A DNA stretch of 64,000 nt from Marinobacter sp. BGYM27 (GCA_025153445.1 JANZNS010000002.1:542421-606420); one strand, 5' to 3'. Positions 27,324 to 36,435 are shown, counted from the stretch's first letter. Notes: generated by a model from the sequence alone, not told the origin. Program-made: numbers and translations.

Positions 27324-29977
27324 AACTGCAGCGACTGCGTATTGAGCAGCTCCGCCAGTTCCGCAAACCGTTTGTTCTGGACAACCTGCAACCCGGCCTC
27401 AACCTGATTCACGGGCCAAATGAATCCGGCAAAAGCACCCTGGTGCGATCGATTCGCGCAGCGTTTTTCGAGCGCTATCGCTCAACAGCCGTTGACGACC
27501 TGCGCCCCTGGGGCGACTCCGCCGCCGCGCCCACCATTGAACTGGATTTCGAGCACGATAACCGCTCCTGGCATCTCACCAAAAGCTTCCTGCAGCGCAA
27601 ACGCTGTGACCTGACTGTAGACACCGAGACCTACAGTGAAGACGACGCGGAAGAAAAACTGGCCGAGCTGCTGGGCTACCAGTACCCGAAACGCGGCGCC
27701 AGCAAAGCCGAACACTGGGGCATACCGGGGCTGCTGTGGGTGGAGCAGGGCACCGGGCAGGACATCGAACAGGCCATAGAACATGCCGGCGATCACCTGA
27801 AGTCCGCCCTGAATTCCATGGTCGGAGAGGTGGCCAGTACCAGCGGCGATGACCTGATTGAAACGGTCCGCAGCCAACGGGACACCCTGCTGACCGGAAC
27901 CGGCAAGCCCCGTGGAGACTACCTGCAACTGGAAAAAGACCGTGCCCTGCATGAGCGTGACATCGAAGAGCTGAAGGAACGGGTACAACAATATCAGGAA
28001 CAGGTCGACCGACTCGGCAAGCTCGCCCATGACTACGATCAGGCGGAAGCCGAGCGCCCCTGGGAAGAAGCCCAGCGACAGCTGGAGGAAGCCCGCATCC
28101 GCTATCAGCAGGTAGAGCGCCTGGAGCAACAGCAAGCACAGGAAAAAGCCACGCTTGCCCAGCTGCAACAAAGCCACCGGTTGTCCCTGCAGAACAAGGA
28201 ACACCTGGAAGGGCTGAGTCGCCAGTTGGAGGGCCGAAAGGCCGAACTGGAACGGGCCGAGCGCGACCTCAGGGTTGCGGAAGCACAGACCCCGGCAATT
28301 GCAGGCCGATTGGCCGAAGCCAGAACCGCCTATGAACAGGCGGAAAAGCACCGCAAGCTTGCGGGCTTGCTACAAACCCGGGAACGGCTGGAGCAGGACG
28401 TCCGCCGGCTTGAGCAGCACAAACAAGCGTTGACCCAAAACCTCGCCAAAGCGAAGGACTACCACCAGCAGTTGGAGCAGGCGAGGCATCAGGCCAGAGA
28501 CAACCGGATTGATTCCGCCGCAGTCAAAAACCTGAAAGCGACCGCGAACCAGCTGAACGAAGAAACCATCCGTTCACGGACCATCGCCACCCGGTTGAAC
28601 TGGCAACTGGAAGCCAGCGCGTCATTAACGCTAAACAACGAGCAGCTCACAGGGCAAGGCGAACAGCAGCTTCTGGAAGAATCCACTCTGGTCATCCCCG
28701 GTGTGGGCACCCTGGGCATAACCCCCGGTGGCGAAGAATTGGCCAGCACCCGAAGGAAACTGAAAACCCTCGAGGACAGCTTTACAGAACAGCTGAAAAC
28801 CCTGGGTGTGACATCGGTGGAACAGGCAGAGGACCGCCTTTCAGCCTTTGAAAGTGCCGGAAGAACCCTGACGCATGCCGAAGAGCTGTTTAAATCCGTG
28901 GCACCGGCCGGCATTGAGCAACTGGTTTCCGAACAAGGCGAGGCAGAAAGCGAACTGGAAAAAGCCAGAAGCCAATTGCAGGCTACGTCAACACCGGATT
29001 CGAAAGAGAATGTACCCGCCCTTGAAGAAGCGGAGGCCGCTTTCGCTCAGGCCGGCACCGCGCTGGACAAAGCCGAATCTGATGAGCGTGAGCATCAGGC
29101 AACCCTGTCGGCACTTAAACAGGCCCGGGACAACGCCAACACCGAATGGCAGCGGCTGGCGGAAGAAGAAAAGAGCCCGGAACGGCAGCAGCAACTTCAC
29201 CAGATAACCACCGACCTGGCGAACATCGAAAAACAACAGACCGAACTGCAAGCCAGCCTCGAACGCCGCGAACGGGAAATCCGCGAAGCCCGCCCGGACC
29301 TTCTCAAACAGGACATCGAACGCTACCAGAACGCGGTTAATCACCTGCGCCAGACCCAGGAAAATCGCGGGCGTGAGCTCAGGGATATCAAAGTCAGGCT
29401 GGAGGCCTGGGGTGCCGAAGGGCTGGAAGAACAGCTCAACGAAAAAGAAGCAGAGCTCGACCAATGCAACCGCCGCTACCAGGAACTGCACCGCCGTGCC
29501 CAGGCTCTGGATCTCCTGCTCAACCTGCTTACGGAAAAGCGCCAGGCCCTGACACGTCGCCTTCAGGCCCCACTGCAAAAGCATCTCAACCATTACCTGT
29601 CAGTGCTGTTCCCGGAAGCCTCCCTGGAAGTCGACGAACAGCTGCGGCCCGGCACCTTCAGCCGGGGCAGCGAACTGGGACAGATCACCGAACTGAGCTT
29701 CGGGGCCCGGGAGCAAATGGGCCTGATCAGCCGCCTCGCCTATGCGGATCTGCTGCGGGAAGCCGGCAGGCCGACACTGGTGATACTGGACGACACTCTG
29801 GTACACAGTGACAGCGAGCGCCTCGAAGATATGAAACGCATCCTGTTTGATGCGGCCAGCCGGCATCAGATATTGCTGTTTACCTGCCATCCGGAGAAGT
29901 GGCAGGATTTGGGGGTGGCGCCTGTGGATATTTTGGCATCGAAGGACCAGAGCATTCAGTCGCCGTCGCAAAACTAG
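27320..29977 (+). CDS. SbcC/YhaN-like ATPase with long coiled coil
   Basis: The 885-residue protein has an N-terminal ABC half with Walker A at residues 32-40 (GPNESGKST), a Gln/Glu/Arg/Lys-rich coiled coil from about 190 to 740, and a C-terminal half. The C-terminal half has a signature-like LSFGAREQMG, Walker B LVILDDTLVHSD and a switch histidine in FTCHPEKW. This is the Rad50/SbcC plan, shorter than E. coli SbcC and close to YhaN. No zinc-hook CxxC is evident at the coil tip. It should form a complex with the upstream nuclease to process DNA ends. Confidence 0.85.
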   Translation: MKLQRLRIEQLRQFRKPFVLDNLQPGLNLIHGPNESGKSTLVRSIRAAFFERYRSTAVDDLRPWGDSAAAPTIELDFEHDNRSWHLTKSFLQRKRCDLTVDTETYSEDDAEEKLAELLGYQYPKRGASKAEHWGIPGLLWVEQGTGQDIEQAIEHAGDHLKSALNSMVGEVASTSGDDLIETVRSQRDTLLTGTGKPRGDYLQLEKDRALHERDIEELKERVQQYQEQVDRLGKLAHDYDQAEAERPWEEAQRQLEEARIRYQQVERLEQQQAQEKATLAQLQQSHRLSLQNKEHLEGLSRQLEGRKAELERAERDLRVAEAQTPAIAGRLAEARTAYEQAEKHRKLAGLLQTRERLEQDVRRLEQHKQALTQNLAKAKDYHQQLEQARHQARDNRIDSAAVKNLKATANQLNEETIRSRTIATRLNWQLEASASLTLNNEQLTGQGEQQLLEESTLVIPGVGTLGITPGGEELASTRRKLKTLEDSFTEQLKTLGVTSVEQAEDRLSAFESAGRTLTHAEELFKSVAPAGIEQLVSEQGEAESELEKARSQLQATSTPDSKENVPALEEAEAAFAQAGTALDKAESDEREHQATLSALKQARDNANTEWQRLAEEEKSPERQQQLHQITTDLANIEKQQTELQASLERREREIREARPDLLKQDIERYQNAVNHLRQTQENRGRELRDIKVRLEAWGAEGLEEQLNEKEAELDQCNRRYQELHRRAQALDLLLNLLTEKRQALTRRLQAPLQKHLNHYLSVLFPEASLEVDEQLRPGTFSRGSELGQITELSFGAREQMGLISRLAYADLLREAGRPTLVILDDTLVHSDSERLEDMKRILFDAASRHQILLFTCHPEKWQDLGVAPVDILASKDQSIQSPSQN

Positions 29978-30008
29978 CCAAGGGTTCTCGGTAATAGGTT
30001 AGGAGTCT

Positions 30009-30164
30009 CTACTGCACCGGGGTAAGTCCAATCAATTTGTGCAGGCTGGCTGAGTTAATCGCCCGTCTCTGGCACGCATCAGTCACTTTATAGCCATTCT
30101 CTGTGACCCGTTTGACCGCCTCGATTTCGAATTCTTCTGAGTAAAGATTTTCGCTCCTCACCAA
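30009..30164 (-). pseudogene. Remnant of an IS3-family orfA
   Basis: Read on the minus strand, this 51-residue frame contains YSEEFEIEAVKRVTENGYKV, matching the helix-turn-helix start of IS3-type OrfA (usual pattern YxEEFKxEAVKxVxExGxxV). It then stops early after LHKLIGLTPVQ, where an intact OrfA continues for about 50 more residues. No ATG remains at the start, although GAGGAG is still present upstream. It is therefore a decayed fragment. It lies 18 bases from the left 40-bp repeat and points away from it. Confidence 0.6.
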
Positions 30165-30181
30165 CACCTGTAGATTTGCGT

Positions 30182-30221
30182 TTAGTGTAACGCTATCAGA
30201 CGTTTACTGTAGCGGGGGCTT
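30182..30221 (+). repeat. Left copy of the 40-bp inverted repeat bounding the defence cassette
   Basis: This stretch begins TTAGTGTAACGCTATCAG (30182-30199). It matches the reverse complement of 36637-36676 at 35 of 40 positions, the first 18 being identical. The gap 29978-30374 holds this repeat, the IS3 remnant and the promoter of the next operon, and nothing else I recognise. Confidence 0.8.
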
Positions 30222-30308
30222 GCCATCCTTTCACCTCTGCTATATTGCAGACGAGGCTTTTCGTTAACTTCTTTTTTTCTCAATGAAAGAGAAATTCTGT
30301 CGAACGTG

Positions 30309-30372
30309 TTGACGAGGCACGGGCATATCGCTACATTTCTATAATATAGCCGATATATAGCGGGAATGTAGC
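30309..30372 (+). promoter_or_regulatory. Predicted promoter with overlapping operator-like inverted repeat
   Basis: TTGACG (30309-30314) and TACATT (30332-30337) form a -35/-10 pair with a 17-base spacer. The -10 is contained in the arm GCTACATT (30330-30337), which is mirrored exactly by AATGTAGC (30365-30372), ending two bases before the start codon. Between the arms lie A+T-rich near-repeats ending in TATAGC. A protein bound here would block both transcription and translation start, suggesting repression of the operon. The layout is seen; the regulation is inferred. Confidence 0.5.
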
Positions 30373-30374
30373 TG

Positions 30375-30605
30375 ATGAGTGAATCAAAAAATCAACGTTT
30401 TAGGCGTCTTGCAGCATCCAGAGGAAATCGGCTAATACGGGAAATAAGCCTGCTGGGCAATCTTGCGAATAAGAAAAACTACTCATACACGGAAGAGGAG
30501 GTAGAACGCCTTTTCGTTCCTATAGAGAAAGAGCTCAGTGAGATAAAGAAGCTTTTCAGAGCGCAATCCGAATCAGAAGGGAAGGTGAGTTTTCATGAAG
30601 ATTAA
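30375..30605 (+). CDS. Small charged protein, first gene of the GHKL operon
   Basis: This 76-residue protein has a basic N-terminus (KNQRFRRLAASRGNRLIREI) followed by LLGNLANKKNYSYTEEEVERLF and a charged helix. It looks all-helical. Similar short proteins with a GNLxNxxNYxYT/xExxVE core occur beside restriction-type genes, as far as I recall, but I know no assigned function. It could be a regulator acting on the inverted repeat just upstream, or an accessory subunit. It overlaps the ATPase gene by 11 bases. Confidence 0.65.
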   Translation: MSESKNQRFRRLAASRGNRLIREISLLGNLANKKNYSYTEEEVERLFVPIEKELSEIKKLFRAQSESEGKVSFHED

Positions 30606-32511
30606 TGGATACGGATACCACTTCGAGCACCAGGGCAGGTCTGGAGAAGAAGGGCCGATTGACCCCTCCCAGCAGTACTTCGAGGGTTCTCATGCCAGCG
30701 ACGCCGTTGTTCGTGAAACTGGACAGAACTCCTTGGACAATTTGGGCCGAAAGGCTGAAGGCCCAATAAAAATGAAATTTGAGCTTGCCTCGATGCGCAC
30801 CGATGACATTCCCGGTATTGAACAACTGCGGGAGCACCTTGATGCAGTTGCGTCACAAACTGAAGGCCAGCAAGGACATGAACGCATGGTAAGAGCAGCG
30901 GAGCTGGCGAAAGAGAATGAAATTCAGGTGTTGCGAATCTCCGATTACAACACCACTGGATTAACCGGTAGTGAATCGCTCTCGTCGTCTGGTTCACCGT
31001 TAGTTCGTCTAACACGTGGAAAGGGGGGGTCGCAGGACGATGAGCGTGGCGGCTCATTCGGAATCGGGTCTGCTGTAGGCCCGATGGCCTCTGAACTTTC
31101 AACAGTCATTTATACCTCTCTTCCTGAAGATTCAGGAACGTCCGTTATGGCAGGGTATACACGACTCGCAACGCACCAGCTGAGGGGAGAAAGCTTTAGG
31201 GCTGAGGGTTACTTCACAGCTCTTGCGAATAAGGAGAACTTTTCTTATCTCAGGCCGGCGCCCTTAATTGGCCCTTTTTCTGAACGGACCGAGCCCGGCA
31301 CTGACATTTATATTTTCGGTTATCGGATGGCTGAGGACGATCCGAAATTGGAGCACGTTCGCGATGCGTTAATTGATAACTTTATGGCGGCAATAGACCT
31401 TGGCAAGCTTGTGGTTGAGGGGCTAGCACCTGGCAGTCATTGGACACTAGATTCAGATACGCTAGAAGCGTTTGCACGGCATCGGCCCGATCTGCATGCA
31501 TTTTATCGAGCGCTTCAAGATCCAGAGCCGGCAGAGACCGTTCTACCGCATCTGGGCAGGGTAAAGCTTTATGTAAACATCGATGATCGGCTGGACAAAA
31601 AGCTTCACACTGTCACTATGCGCAAGCCTCTGATGAAGATTGACACCTTCAAACATAACTCGATTTCTGCCAAATATGCCGCAGTATTGATGTGCGAGGA
31701 CGACGCGGGCAACAAATTTCTTCGTCGTTTGGAACCGCCTCAACATCATATGTGGGATCCGGCAAGGGATACACATTATGGAACCGCGGTATTGCGCTCT
31801 CTTAAAACGTTCGTCAGAGATGTCCTTCGAGATCGTGCCAGTGAAGAAATCGGTGACGCGGTTGAAATATCTGGTCTTGCTCGTTTTCTTCCAACAGAAA
31901 GTCTAGGAGCAGGTGCGTCTGGCGAGCCTGCTACGCCTACTTCTGATCCGAATGCTGAGGCTACTACAGAAGAATCAAGCTCAGTCACGGGTGACCCGTC
32001 AAGCGACCAATCGCGGGTCGAGAAGCCGAGCAAGAAAGTGCAGGTTAAGGTGCACAAGCCTGCCGTGGGCGGGGGTGATGAAAAAACCGTCGATCCCCGA
32101 CATGGAAAAACGAAGAGACCTCCGAGCCCACCGAGTCCCCCAGGCCCGCCGCCGTTTGAGGGATATGGTGAAGAGGGTGATGGTTCGTCCCGAATTCTCG
32201 GACGCAACCTCCGGTTTAGAAGCTGGAGTGCACCAAGCAAAGATCCTGAAACTGCTGTTATCTCTGTTGCAATTACGGCCAAAAGCGATGAGTCAGGCGA
32301 CTTGGAACTAGTTGCGCTGGGATCGGGTGGCGAGCCTGAGGATACCTTTGAACTTGGCATTTCCAGAGTTGTGCTGCATGAAAAAGAGGGGGCAAAAGAT
32401 ATCAGGTTTTCAGGAAATACGTTGAAGGACATCGCTCTGGCGGAAGGCCAGATGACCCGTATTGATATTCATGTTCCGGCTGGCGAGCGGTACCGCTTGG
32501 AGGTTGTTTGA
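30595..32511 (+). CDS. GHKL (Hsp90/MutL/MORC-like) ATPase, putative defence protein
   Basis: The 638-residue protein shows the Bergerat ATP-binding fold. The N-box is RETGQNSLDN with Glu41, Asn45 and Asp48, the G1-like box is ISDYNTTGLTG with Asp117, and the G2 box is GSFGIGSAVG at residues 153-162. A transducer-like region follows to about residue 430. Next comes a low-complexity linker rich in Ser, Glu, Lys and Pro (about 440-535), then a roughly 100-residue beta-rich C-terminal domain. GHKL ATPases with methyltransferases and Vsr occur in MORC/MutL-type phage-defence loci, usually with Z1, AIPR or DUF4420 partners, none of which is present here. It is translationally coupled to genes on both sides. 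Confidence 0.8.
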   Translation: MKINGYGYHFEHQGRSGEEGPIDPSQQYFEGSHASDAVVRETGQNSLDNLGRKAEGPIKMKFELASMRTDDIPGIEQLREHLDAVASQTEGQQGHERMVRAAELAKENEIQVLRISDYNTTGLTGSESLSSSGSPLVRLTRGKGGSQDDERGGSFGIGSAVGPMASELSTVIYTSLPEDSGTSVMAGYTRLATHQLRGESFRAEGYFTALANKENFSYLRPAPLIGPFSERTEPGTDIYIFGYRMAEDDPKLEHVRDALIDNFMAAIDLGKLVVEGLAPGSHWTLDSDTLEAFARHRPDLHAFYRALQDPEPAETVLPHLGRVKLYVNIDDRLDKKLHTVTMRKPLMKIDTFKHNSISAKYAAVLMCEDDAGNKFLRRLEPPQHHMWDPARDTHYGTAVLRSLKTFVRDVLRDRASEEIGDAVEISGLARFLPTESLGAGASGEPATPTSDPNAEATTEESSSVTGDPSSDQSRVEKPSKKVQVKVHKPAVGGGDEKTVDPRHGKTKRPPSPPSPPGPPPFEGYGEEGDGSSRILGRNLRFRSWSAPSKDPETAVISVAITAKSDESGDLELVALGSGGEPEDTFELGISRVVLHEKEGAKDIRFSGNTLKDIALAEGQMTRIDIHVPAGERYRLEVV

Positions 32512-33359
32512 TGGCTAAGCGTGGATCTTATCCTCACCCAATAATTGATGCTGCTGACGATGTAGGATCGGAATTTGAAATTCGCAATGTGTTAGTGGAT
32601 CCCACGCAGCAGGACATTGAAGTTACCTATGAGGTTTTAACTGATGATCCTGACCTGCATAGATTACTGAAAAGTGGCGATGCTATGCACAGTCTCCGAT
32701 GGAGCTGCTCCTCTACAATATCGACTGGTGAAATGGAGCCTAACGAATATCAGCGGCACCAAAAAGGTATGCGTTGTAGAGCTTTCTTGGACCAAGACCT
32801 CGTAAGAGGGGATGTAGTTGCCGAGGTTAGTGTCATTGCTGCTAAACCTATTTCTGGCCACTCATGGGCAAGGCAGCATAGTGACTACGGTACTGCGGCC
32901 TTTGATCTACAGCCAGGAGATATATTGGCAGACGGTGGGAGAATTAGGTTCAGGGCAAACAAACTCTATGATCCGTTGGATCCGCCGATTGGAAGTTGCT
33001 TTCAGTTTGTGCGCAGCACCAGTCTCCACAAGGGCATATCAGTTACGTTCAGCGGCGACGAAACGGTTGATGTACAACTTCCGGCTAATACGTTCGATGA
33101 TTTCAAGATGTTTAGCAGCAGACCGGATCTCCAGATTGGACTTGTTGTGTTGCCTGCGCTTATGGAGACATTGTCATTTATACAAAATAACAGAAACAGT
33201 GAGCCACTTGATGACAAGGCTTGGTTCATCGCGATTGATAGACTTGTGGAAGAAAGAGGAGGATGGGCGCCATCAATTTTCGAACTTGCACAAAAGATTC
33301 TCGAACATCCGATTGACTCAGCGATACGCGCCGGGCTGACAGTGGAGGAGGAAGACTGA
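32511..33359 (+). CDS. Unrecognised protein of the GHKL operon (second component)
   Basis: I do not recognise this 282-residue protein. The N-terminal 200 residues alternate short polar and hydrophobic stretches, suggesting a beta-rich fold (for example RNVLVDPTQQDIEVTYEVL and RGDVVAEVSVIA). The last 80 are helical with KAWFIAIDRLVEERGGWAPSIF. No nuclease, helicase or membrane motif is visible. It begins at ATG inside the ATPase stop (TGATG) and ends overlapping the next start by one base, so it is very likely made together with the ATPase and works with it. Confidence 0.7.
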   Translation: MAKRGSYPHPIIDAADDVGSEFEIRNVLVDPTQQDIEVTYEVLTDDPDLHRLLKSGDAMHSLRWSCSSTISTGEMEPNEYQRHQKGMRCRAFLDQDLVRGDVVAEVSVIAAKPISGHSWARQHSDYGTAAFDLQPGDILADGGRIRFRANKLYDPLDPPIGSCFQFVRSTSLHKGISVTFSGDETVDVQLPANTFDDFKMFSSRPDLQIGLVVLPALMETLSFIQNNRNSEPLDDKAWFIAIDRLVEERGGWAPSIFELAQKILEHPIDSAIRAGLTVEEED

Positions 33360-34132
33360 TGAGCAAACTTGCATCTGAAGCTCGGGCTTTTACAGATTCA
33401 GCAGTACTAGATATCTTTAGAGAATTGGATTTGGCTTCGTCACCTGAAGACTTCCTTGCAAGTGCGGATGCTATAGCTGCTAACCCAAAGAACCAGCTTG
33501 CCTTGCCAGTGAGGCTCGGCGTTCCAGATACTCTTGATGGAAAGGGTACCAGATCAGTCGATATCGATAATGCGCCGATGGTGCATGAGTATCTCGGTGA
33601 GTTGAAACTTGCAGATGCTGCCGATGCGCGGCTTTGGAATTTTCTCGCACTAGGAACATACCGATCCTATATGGAGGAAAGGTGGCCATTAGACGTACCT
33701 AAATCAAACGGAGATGCATGGAAAAGACGTGTAAAAGATCGCTGGCTTCTTCACGCCGGATCGATTACGAGAGGCCGTTTGGTGCGTCACGGAATTGCCC
33801 GTCTTTGGTGGGTCGCCCATTTGACTTATGAGCCCCATGCCTTCGATGGCATCGCTAAGGGCAAGCCCTATGCGTATACACGAGAGGTTTTCAAGAGCGA
33901 AGATCGCCTAAACGCAATTTTTGACAGGGAAGTAGGTGCGTTCCCCTTGGTGAGACATGCGGTGCTAGACCACGCTGCTAGTCTCGGCACTAAGGCAACA
34001 GACAAATACCTTCATCGCATCATGCAGTATCTAACGTTGGTGCACGGGTATCGAGATGTTGGTGTTCTGGATGTTGTTGGAGTAAAAAATCTCATCAACT
34101 ATGCCACCAAACATGCAGGTCTAGGCAGTTAG
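33359..34132 (+). CDS. Unrecognised protein of the GHKL operon (third component; possibly DUF6339-like)
   Basis: The 257-residue protein is mostly helical and basic in its middle. Landmarks are ARLWNFLALGTYRSYMEERW, RDxW-like motifs (VKDRWLLHAGSITRGRLVRHGIARLWW) and a C-terminal DKYLHRIMQYLTLVHGYRD. It reminds me of the DUF6339 family, but I cannot confirm this. The repeated Trp/Arg/His residues in the middle could form a nucleic-acid-binding or catalytic surface. It starts in the stop codon of the previous gene and is the last gene of the operon. Confidence 0.68.
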   Translation: MSKLASEARAFTDSAVLDIFRELDLASSPEDFLASADAIAANPKNQLALPVRLGVPDTLDGKGTRSVDIDNAPMVHEYLGELKLADAADARLWNFLALGTYRSYMEERWPLDVPKSNGDAWKRRVKDRWLLHAGSITRGRLVRHGIARLWWVAHLTYEPHAFDGIAKGKPYAYTREVFKSEDRLNAIFDREVGAFPLVRHAVLDHAASLGTKATDKYLHRIMQYLTLVHGYRDVGVLDVVGVKNLINYATKHAGLGS

Positions 34133-34281
34133 CAGTTCAAGTATCAGCTAAACAGAACGCTTAAATTTAAGCCTCAGTATCTGTAGTATTGAGGAGGGAT
34201 CATAGGCTAGGAATGTCCTGTGCGCCGGTACAGGTCCACTGGCTACCCAGCCCGAAGGAGCGCGATATCTGAAAGACGTGG
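34133..34281. other. Convergent gap with a 14-base palindrome
   Basis: Between the GHKL operon and the convergent methyltransferase gene lie 149 bases. They hold the perfect palindrome GCTTAAATTTAAGC (34159-34172) and a short hairpin CCTGT/ACAGG near 34219. Neither is followed by a T-run, so neither is a convincing terminator. Confidence 0.35.
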
Positions 34282-35868
34282 TCATTCGCGGGGTGCTGAA
34301 TCTAGAATGCAAAAAACAACTTCAGCGATATAGCTTGCAAGAAGTGGAGGAACTGCGTTTCCAACTTGCACATACTGCTGAGTGCGGTTGCCCTCAAAAA
34401 AGTAATTGTCAGGGAACGTCTGAATCCTCGCCGCTTCCCGCACGGTTAAGCTTCTACACTGGGAAGGGTCGTAGTGTATGAAATAGTGTCCGTCTTTCGA
34501 AATATGACTAGTAACAGTGCTCGCGACGCGGTTCTCCGCCTGGACCTTGAATCTATCTACAAAATTACCGCTCTTCCAGTTCTTGTGCGCAGGTGCTAAC
34601 TCTTCCGGGTAGTCTGCTGAGCGTGGTGACGCGCCCTTATTGACTGAGGCATAGCAACTTGCGAACAGGTACCGATGAAGGTCTTCAGGCATGTGGTTCC
34701 TTGCCTGGTGATTTACAACGCCCATCATAGCTTCATCTTTGAACCAGTTTTTTAGCCAGACAGGCATTCCTGTCGCCCGGTTTCCAGACATAGGGATAAA
34801 TCTTCCCCCTTGACCCGGATCTTCAGATGTAGATTCATAAGCGCGTTGGGCATTGTCTTGCGCGACTTCAGAAAACGACAGAGCGCTGTATACCTTCGAG
34901 AACCCGTTGTATAGATTATTGCGCCATGACATGAAGTCATTTGCCTTGCATCTCGTCAAGCCGCTTCGAAGCCTTGGGAGATCTGCCAGAACCTGACCCG
35001 GTGTGAGGTGGGCTTCACTTCTCCACCTCGCTAACAACTCTCCCTGGATATTGCTTTTTCTCACTTTCTTACGAACACCCAGAAGAATCACCCTGTGACG
35101 AGCCTGAGGAATGCCGAAATCTTCTGCACGAATGACAAAATCTTTATCTCGAAAATGTCCCAAACCACCCAGGTCTTCGAGCGGGTAGGCCAGAGGGATT
35201 AGTTCGTATTCAATTTCATCGCGATCACTGTTCAGCGCGCGTGCCGGACATTGCAGATCTTTCCGGATTTTCGCAAAGATTGACTCGCCGTTTACCTTGG
35301 CCGTCAGGAGTCCTTTGACATTTTCCATGACGAAAACGTCTGGCTGCACCAGGTCCAGAACCTTCAGGTATTCCTGGTACAGGAAATGACGATCATCCTT
35401 TTCTGCGGTGTAGCCTTTGATTCCTTTGTTTCGGGCACGGCCAACTAGAGAGTAGGCCTGACACGGTGGGCCTCCAATCACTAATTTAGGGCCGCTATGC
35501 CCCTCGATAGCGCGCTCAATTTCAGAGAATATCTCTTCGTGATCCTCGCTACCCAGAGCTTTGGGGGCACCTAGCGTTTCTTGTTTTGCTGCTGCCCATT
35601 CTTCCGGGCATTTCTTGGAGAAGAATTCTTCAGCATTTACTTTCTCGTTGGTGCTCAGGTATTCGTAATAAGCATCCGGAACCTTTCGGCCGCGAAACTG
35701 ACGATAGAACGCCCTAAGTGTTAGCGTCTTGTGGGCGCTCTCTTCTTTTTCAACAGACGCAACGATCTTGAAAGGGAAGGAACCGGTATCCGTTTCAAAC
35801 GCCGAAAATCCCTCTCCGAGGCCTCCCGGACCCGCAAAAAGATCGATTATTCTGATAGTGTCAGTCAT
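34282..35868 (-). CDS. DNA (cytosine-5) methyltransferase
   Basis: The 528-residue enzyme has the ordered 5mC motifs: motif I DLFAGPGGLG at the start, catalytic PCQ with Cys136 in GGPPCQAYS, motif VI ENV at 182-184, motif VIII QARHR at 255-259, and motif X QVGNAVPP near the end. A long target-recognition region lies between VIII and X. It would methylate cytosine in a specific sequence to protect self DNA. The frame is open upstream, but ATG at 35868 sits just before the conserved start. It diverges from the Vsr gene across 73 bases, and no separate restriction endonuclease is recognisable nearby. Confidence 0.92.
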   Translation of the reverse strand: MTDTIRIIDLFAGPGGLGEGFSAFETDTGSFPFKIVASVEKEESAHKTLTLRAFYRQFRGRKVPDAYYEYLSTNEKVNAEEFFSKKCPEEWAAAKQETLGAPKALGSEDHEEIFSEIERAIEGHSGPKLVIGGPPCQAYSLVGRARNKGIKGYTAEKDDRHFLYQEYLKVLDLVQPDVFVMENVKGLLTAKVNGESIFAKIRKDLQCPARALNSDRDEIEYELIPLAYPLEDLGGLGHFRDKDFVIRAEDFGIPQARHRVILLGVRKKVRKSNIQGELLARWRSEAHLTPGQVLADLPRLRSGLTRCKANDFMSWRNNLYNGFSKVYSALSFSEVAQDNAQRAYESTSEDPGQGGRFIPMSGNRATGMPVWLKNWFKDEAMMGVVNHQARNHMPEDLHRYLFASCYASVNKGASPRSADYPEELAPAHKNWKSGNFVDRFKVQAENRVASTVTSHISKDGHYFIHYDPSQCRSLTVREAARIQTFPDNYFFEGNRTQQYVQVGNAVPPLLASYIAEVVFCILDSAPRE

Positions 35869-35941
35869 TGATGCTTCGCCAAAGTCTCGTTGGCAGCTAG
35901 CATACCAGGTAACACTCATTTTTCCAGGTCTCAATTGCAGT

Positions 35942-36415
35942 ATGGCCGATATAGTCGATCCGAAAACTCGCTCAAAAATGATGTCTGGCATCAAAGGAAA
36001 GAATACTAAGCCAGAGATCGTGATCAGGCAGAGACTGCACGCTCGAGGGTACCGATTCACGCTACATCGTAAAGATCTGCCCGGCTCGCCAGATATCGTC
36101 TTACCTAAATATCAAGCGGTGGTTTTGATCAACGGGTGTTTCTGGCATGGCCATGAATGTCGATTGTTTAAATGGCCGAAGACAAGGCCTGAGTTCTGGA
36201 GGAGCAAAATCGAGGGCAATATTCGCCGGGACCAGCAAAAATTATCTGATCTGAAGAAGATGGGGTGGCGTGTGTGCTTGCTCTGGGAATGCGAAATCAA
36301 AGGTGCAAGAGAGGAGCACCTGAATGAAGTGATCGAGAATATTTCGAAGTGGTTGAGCGCTGAAGATAGTTACCTCTCCATTCCCCATTGCAGAACACAA
36401 ACGATTAGTAATTAG
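35942..36415 (+). CDS. vsr: Very short patch repair endonuclease (Vsr)
   Basis: The 157-residue protein matches Vsr: DPKTRSKMMSGIKGKNTKPE at the start, LPGSPDIVLPKYQAVVLINGC with the catalytic Asp, then FWHGHECRLFKWPKT with zinc-binding His/Cys residues, and LWECEIK near the end. Vsr nicks T:G mismatches created by deamination of 5-methylcytosine, so it commonly accompanies a 5mC methyltransferase, as here. Some Vsr-like proteins also act as restriction nucleases. ATG at 35942 is chosen because the conserved region starts at once. The tail after residue 135 is less conserved. Confidence 0.9.
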   Translation: MADIVDPKTRSKMMSGIKGKNTKPEIVIRQRLHARGYRFTLHRKDLPGSPDIVLPKYQAVVLINGCFWHGHECRLFKWPKTRPEFWRSKIEGNIRRDQQKLSDLKKMGWRVCLLWECEIKGAREEHLNEVIENISKWLSAEDSYLSIPHCRTQTISN

Positions 36416-36435
36416 GTGGCAAATATCTGATGAAA

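Noticed and set aside
27482..28351. Long minus-strand open frame inside the SbcC/YhaN-like gene
   Set aside because: It mirrors the biased codons of the coiled-coil gene on the other strand; composition explains it.
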